Shown here: one piece after another, positions 59,139 to 64,000 of the stretch
Layout of the letters: each line of letters opens with the position of its first letter
How positions within the stretch are numbered: the stretch's first letter is position 1
Assembly (NCBI RefSeq): GCF_904849725.1
Contig: NC_058522.1
Coordinates: 228,755,084-228,819,083, forward strand
Reading direction: 5' to 3'
DNA: 64,000 bases
DNA from: Hordeum vulgare subsp. vulgare
Taxonomy: Eukaryota > Streptophyta > Magnoliopsida > Poales > Poaceae
The notes under the pieces: model-generated
What the model saw: only the letters and a program-made list of their open reading frames with translations
Told to the model about the DNA's origin: nothing
The model's database searches: none
Made by a program: the position numbers and the translations under genes

Positions 59139-62100
59139 CACCCCTCTAGTCCATTTTTGGACAACCCTAGGTAAAATTCCAGCCGCAACCCCCTTCCCAT
59201 GCACCTGGTCGTCGCCTCCATCGTTTTTTGCGTTGGACGAACCCACCGCCACCACTTGTCGATCACACCTCCACCTGCGCCGCAACCCGCAACCAACCAG
59301 AGGCCGCCACCCACCCGTGGAGAGCGCCCCGTCACTGCGGCCCACCCCCGACCTGATCGAGCTGACACCACCCACGACCGAGCCTGCTAACTGCCCCACT
59401 CCCACGCCCCATTCGCCCCCTACTTCTTCGCGTCGCGAGCGCCCCGCGGCGATCTCGCCTGCCACCCGCGCTGATCGCCCCCACCCGCACCTCACCGCAG
59501 CTCGACCATGACCTAAGCCAGCACCGCCTAATGCTCGCCTTGTCCCGGCTCGATGCCTCGCCCTGCCGCTAGTCGTCGGCACCGGCAGCCGCCTGATCCG
59601 CCGCTCCGATGGCCGGATCTGCCTGGCCCGCACCGCATCGGCCCCATCCCCGGCTGCCTATGTTCGTGCCGCCGGAACACCCGTTGGCCGACCTCGATCC
59701 AGCTCATGGAACCGTTGTGAGTAGTCCCCCCGCGTTTCTTCTCCGAGCCATTTTATCTGCCGGAATAATCATCATCACGCCATGTTTCACTTACGATATT
59801 TTGCAAACAGTGTATCGGATGGAGATGAATTATATATAAAAGTTGTAATACTCTCTGAGCTCTACAACATAGTAGCATTTGCATACATATTAGGATTTAT
59901 CTAAATGTTGTTAATTGGATTGCAAAAATGTATCCTACCGTAGTCGGTAAAAACTGTTATTTTCTTCTAAGTTGCGTGGATGATTGCAATCAAACCATAG
60001 GCCTTTTGCATGTGGTTTCTTCATGATATGTGCTCTATATTTTGTCTACTTTGATTCCATGCCTCTGGTTTCCATGTAGGTTGTCATTAACATGTGTGTT
60101 TGTTGCTCTAAAAGTGCTATCATGTTAAAAACTGTAATTTCTTTTCGTAAAGTTCCATTTTGGGAAGCTCGAATTAAGCAAACCATGCCTTATTTGGTTG
60201 TGCAAAATGGAGTGATTTGTAGTAGGCTACGAATAGCTGCTGTTAGTAGGTTTCCCATGCCATGTATGGCATGCTTAGCTGTAGTTTCCATGATGTGAAC
60301 ATGCTAAGATGATGTTGCCGTTTTGTAGGGGCAAATATTTCTATGACTGAGAATCTGATATTTCAGCATGCCATGTTCTGCTGATGCTAGCTATGAATGT
60401 GTGCATATTTAGTTGTTGCTAGAGTGGTATAAAATGAAGTGCATCATGCCTACTACCATGCGGTAAATTTTCATGCCATTATATGCTGTGTAGATATGGT
60501 TTCCTTGCTAGCAATATGCCTTCATGATAAAAAAAATTCTACTCTTAAAACTGATAATTTCACCAAGTCTGAGACTCTGTTGAACTTTCCATTTTGTGAG
60601 CTCGTTTCTTGGTGATCAATGCTTCTATTCAATTTTCCTTCAGGAGATGGTTGTTGTGCATCTTGTCCACTACTACCTCATGTCTTATTTATGCATTTTA
60701 GAATCCAGTAGGTGTATGTTTTGGTGTGTATAAAATGCCATGTTGTTGTTTTGGGCACATTGTGTCTATTTCTTGAATTGAATGTTATTGAACCGTTGCT
60801 CCGTTTTGAACATGCCATATATGAAACTTGCTCCATCCATGATTTGGAATGTTTATGGGTGCCATTTGCATGCATTTTGCATTAACGGCATATTAACTTG
60901 TGTTCGTCATATCTTTTAAACCGTAGCTCCGTTATAGATGATCCATATATGTAAATTGACTAGAATGGCATGTAGAATCACATGGTACACTTTATGTTGT
61001 TGTTTCATAAATCTAAATGTATTTAGTTCAGATCTGGACCAATTTTCTAAATGAACATATTGGGTCATTTTGGACATACTATATGTTGTTTCCGGCCTCA
61101 TTTAAATGCCTAAATAATGTAGTTTAATTATGATTTACCTCTTGGCATGTTTAACAACATTTAAATTTGTTGTGTACCTAAACATGACTGAACTAAGTAA
61201 TTCAAGTGGAGTTTTGTCAATATGCAACTTGTTGCATATTGAGCTTCACTTAATGTGTAGAAGTTGATTGTTGTGCTTTGTCATGCCATGCATAAATTAA
61301 ATTGGCAAGCATCATATTTGTTCGCGCATCATGAATATGTTGTTGTGTTTATCATGTGGGTATTGTTTGTTCGCGCATATTGAGCTTTACTTAATGTGTA
61401 GGAGTTGATTGTTTGTTTCTTCTTGGTAGAGTTCCAAACTGCATCGGAGTGTGAGGATTCGTTAGACTATGTTTTCTCTACTTCACGGATTTGTTCTTCT
61501 TCGAAGCGGGGTCATTTCACTAGATACCACTACTATTATTTGTGTTCTAGCTGTCTCGTTTCTATCGCTATGTCTTTCTTCCTACCACCTGTTATGTCAA
61601 GCCTCCGAACATTGCCATGAAAAGGCTCCAACCCTCCTACATCCTAGCAAATCCTTGTTTGGCTACGTTACTGCATGCTCAGCCTTCTTATAGCGTTGTT
61701 AGTTGCAGGTGCAGTTGCTTCCATGTGAAAACATGGGTTCCTTGTTATATCACCATGTTATTGCTATTTAATTTAATGGACCTATATACTTTGTAAGAGG
61801 TGGAAGTCTTGGCCTTCTAGCTCGGTGTTTTGTTCCACCTTTGCCGCCCTAGTTACTTGTGTACTGGTGTTATGTTCCATATTGAGCGCTCCTAACATTC
61901 TTGGGGTTGTTATGGGGACCCCCTTGATTTTCATTGTGGGATAGAACTCATCTAGCAAGGCCCAACATTGGTACTACATTTGCCTAATAACTAATAAAAA
62001 GCATAGGGACCCACCGGAACACACGGATAACTAATCAACCATTGGGCCAGTGCTGCTCATGAGTGTTGGTCAAAACTAGAGCTGTCTGCGGGGCCAACCC

Positions 62101-63173
62101 AGGGAAACTCATGAGATTTCTATCAGGCCATTGTATGTTGTGCTCATACATTGTGTCGTGAGAACGAGATACATGGCTCTTATCGGGTTCGTCGATGAGT
62201 CAGGCAGCCTTGGTGGATTTTTTTACCTTTCTCGAACATCTTGCGCGAGGATTCCGAGGATACTTTGGGCTATCACGAGGTTGAGGTTTCCAAAAGGAAT
62301 CCAGGAGATCACGGGTTTTCTGTGATCGAGGTTTCCGACGCAGCTTGTGGTAGTTTGTGATGGACTAGTTGGAGCACCCTTGCAGGGTTAAATCTTTCAG
62401 AAAGTTGTGCCCGCAGTCATGTGTGAACTTGGATACTTTGTTTAACACCCGGTCATAGCAAACTTGAAGTAAAACTAAATTAAAATATGCAAACCATGTG
62501 CGTATCTGTGGCTGCCTCTTCTTGTGAGTTCTGGATCTGAGAGAGGACACGGTGCGATTATATTTGACTCGTAAGTAGGTGTTCAGGATCACATCGTGAT
62601 CATGATTAGTTCACGTCGCTTAGATCACCCCCACTCTTATTCTTGCACTCGTACATTAGCCACTCAAATAAATGCTTATTTGCTTGCTGGAACCTCACCA
62701 CTTAATCATACCACACCCATTAAGCTTTTATAGTCTTGATACCTTTGCAAATGAGATTGCTGAGTCCGTGTGGCTCACAGATTACTACAACAACAGTTGT
62801 AGGTATAGGTAAAGAGATACTTTGACGTGAGTGTGATGATTGTTCTATTTGGACTTTCTTCTTCTTCTACTTCATCGATCTAGGATAGGTTCTAGGCCGA
62901 CAGCTTGGGATAGCAAGGATGGACGTTGTTTTATCTTTTGATTTCGTCCATAGTCGAACCCTGGTCTTCTACATGGTGATTTAATATATTGTTGTATTGT
63001 ATTGTTCATGATGTAGCTTGTGGCGAGTGTAAGCCAATTCCATATACTCATATCTTTTATATATGTACTTGTAACGATATCCATTCTTGCAAAATGACAA
63101 GATGCGCTTCTATCCCTGTCGATGCCCTCGAGCCAAAATAAGGATAGTATCGCATCTTGGGTGTGACATAGTG

Positions 63174-63687
63174 GAAGATCAAGTATTGTGTGACATCCCG
63201 AGGATCAGAAACTAATATTAATCAAGGATGACATCAAGGATAGGTTGAAAGGAATGCAAAAGCATTAAATTTTCATAGAAATCGTAGGGAAAATCGGATA
63301 GAACAATGTCTATAATTACATAGAATATGAGGCATCCTGCATAAGTGTGGATAGCATGACACTGAACATGAGAAACTGAAGATTCTGACCATACTAACAA
63401 GCTACATAAAAAAATACTAGGGGCCTGGAATGTGACTCAGATCAACCATTCCTATAAGTCTATACAATAGTAACTTGTGATTTTTGTAGATAGGTAAGAA
63501 GCCTAGTTCTTAATCCCCGTAGAAAAGAAGAGGGTGACTCGGAATCAGAATGACATGGGGAAAGGAGTGAATAGAGCCTTATGTTCCCTTCCACAAACAT
63601 TATCCTTATATAACTAAAGAGTTTCTTGACTCAACATTGACCAGTTTGGCTTGGTAATCCTACAGTCACCATGTTTGATAACAAAGT
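63174..63687 (-). other. E7 5' leader
   Basis: Aligns with E1 7430-7858 (ATGCAAAAGCATTA, CCTAGTTCTTAATCCC, CCAGTTTGGCTTGGTAATCCTA). The PBS is destroyed (TTTGATAACA where E1 has CTGATACCA). The E1-like upstream ORF region is absent: only about 80 bp separate S1 from the 7430-like sequence. Confidence 0.75.
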
Positions 63688-64000
63688 TATCGAGACCCCA
63701 ACCCTAAGCCACATGACACATCATATCACTTTGCGTCCTCAAGAACGGTAAGCTCCATAACTGGCACCTTACCTTGGCCGGTATCGCTTGCAACTTTTAG
63801 CTCACATATATGAATATGTTGTTAACAATCATATGTCCGAAAACCCGAGTCGACATGACTAGTTATATACTGGAGTGGCTCAACCATACATGAACAAGCA
63901 TACATAACCCAGCAATGGAGGTGTCTATCATCAACGTGTGTAGACAAGTCGTAGCAAGCTACACGGACTCCATTACACCGTGTGACATTTCCTCGTAAGG
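63688..64000 (-). repeat. E7 5' LTR, start only
   Basis: TATCGAGACCCCAACCCTAAGCC matches E1's LTR start TGTCGGGACCCCGATCCTAAGCC. Similarity continues to the window end (AAGCTACACGGACTCCATTAC). The rest is outside. Confidence 0.82.

Larger units (their letters stand above)
56988..63168 (+). mobile_element. S1: solo LTR (about 4.6 kb without S2)
   Basis: Starts TGTAACAGCCAGG and ends CATCTTGGGTGTGACA. Flanks are CAGTG (56983-56987) and TAGTG (63169-63173), a target duplication with one mismatch. There is no PBS, polypurine tract or coding region, so it is a single LTR left by recombination between two LTRs. TATATATACA at 59131 sets the direction as plus. The GC-rich stretch 59040-59740 and the long AT-rich remainder hold chance ORFs only. 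The sequence resembles a common Triticeae Gypsy LTR from memory; no name assigned. Confidence 0.85.
55022..64000 (-). mobile_element. E7: decayed relative of E1, interrupted by S1
   Basis: 55022-56982 aligns with E1 from RT back to the start of gag (4270-6220), and 63200-64000 aligns with E1's leader, PBS area and 5' LTR start (7430-8160). S1 lies between. Left of 55022 the element stops abruptly in RT, so its 3' half is missing. Heavily mutated, no long frame. Confidence 0.85.

Noticed and set aside
59098..59633. GC-rich ORFs in S1 as a host gene
   Set aside because: Open frames on both strands within an LTR, directly after its TATA box; no recognised domain.

Overview
The window is plant nuclear DNA made almost entirely of nested LTR retrotransposons. 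I see no intact host gene, rRNA, tRNA or CRISPR array. The best guess for the organism is a large-genome grass, probably Triticeae (wheat, barley, Aegilops). That rests on the nesting and on a Copia element with the BARE1/WIS/Angela type of LTR (starts TGTTGG, ends CATATTTCCAACA on the + strand). Family names are from memory and were not searched.

Layout. (1) 1-12061: E1, a minus-strand Ty3/Gypsy chromovirus with about 4.2-kb LTRs (left LTR cut by the window edge), a decayed gag-pol, and an extra upstream ORF between primer-binding site and gag. E1 sits inside the 5' LTR of E2. (2) 12062-26227: E2, a plus-strand element with 0.9-kb LTRs. No protease, RT or integrase was recognised, but a long decayed ORF runs antisense (25057 to 22141). 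(3) 13856-20446: E3, inserted in E2, a non-coding element with 588-bp LTRs and an interior of tandem arrays (about 46/92/137 bp, 68-69 bp and about 92 bp periods). (4) 26228-31801: an older LTR relic, a minisatellite, a 360-bp tandem duplication and about 3 kb of unidentified AT-rich DNA. (5) 31802-54155: E5, a minus-strand chromovirus flanked by a perfect TTGTC duplication, with decayed gag-pol and an upstream ORF in the same place as in E1. (6) 41164-49734: E6, a Copia element inserted in that upstream ORF of E5, with a perfect GAAGC duplication. (7) 54161-55020: the other half of the DNA that E5 entered. (8) 55022-64000: E7, a heavily decayed relative of E1, interrupted by a solo LTR (S1, 56988-63168) that itself contains a second solo LTR (S2, 57277-58845).

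Insertion order read from the nesting: E5 before E6; E2 before both E3 and E1; E7 before S1 before S2. LTR divergence by eye on short samples fits this: roughly 14% for E5 and about 4% for E6.

The most interesting signal is the upstream ORF found in both E1 and E5. In each it lies between the PBS and gag and is separated from gag by about 350 bp. Its start codon directly follows a good 3' splice-site sequence, and it has a weak double-stranded-RNA-binding-like pattern. The second is E3, a non-coding retrotransposon whose interior is a ladder of tandem arrays, one of which repeats a small hairpin about nine times.
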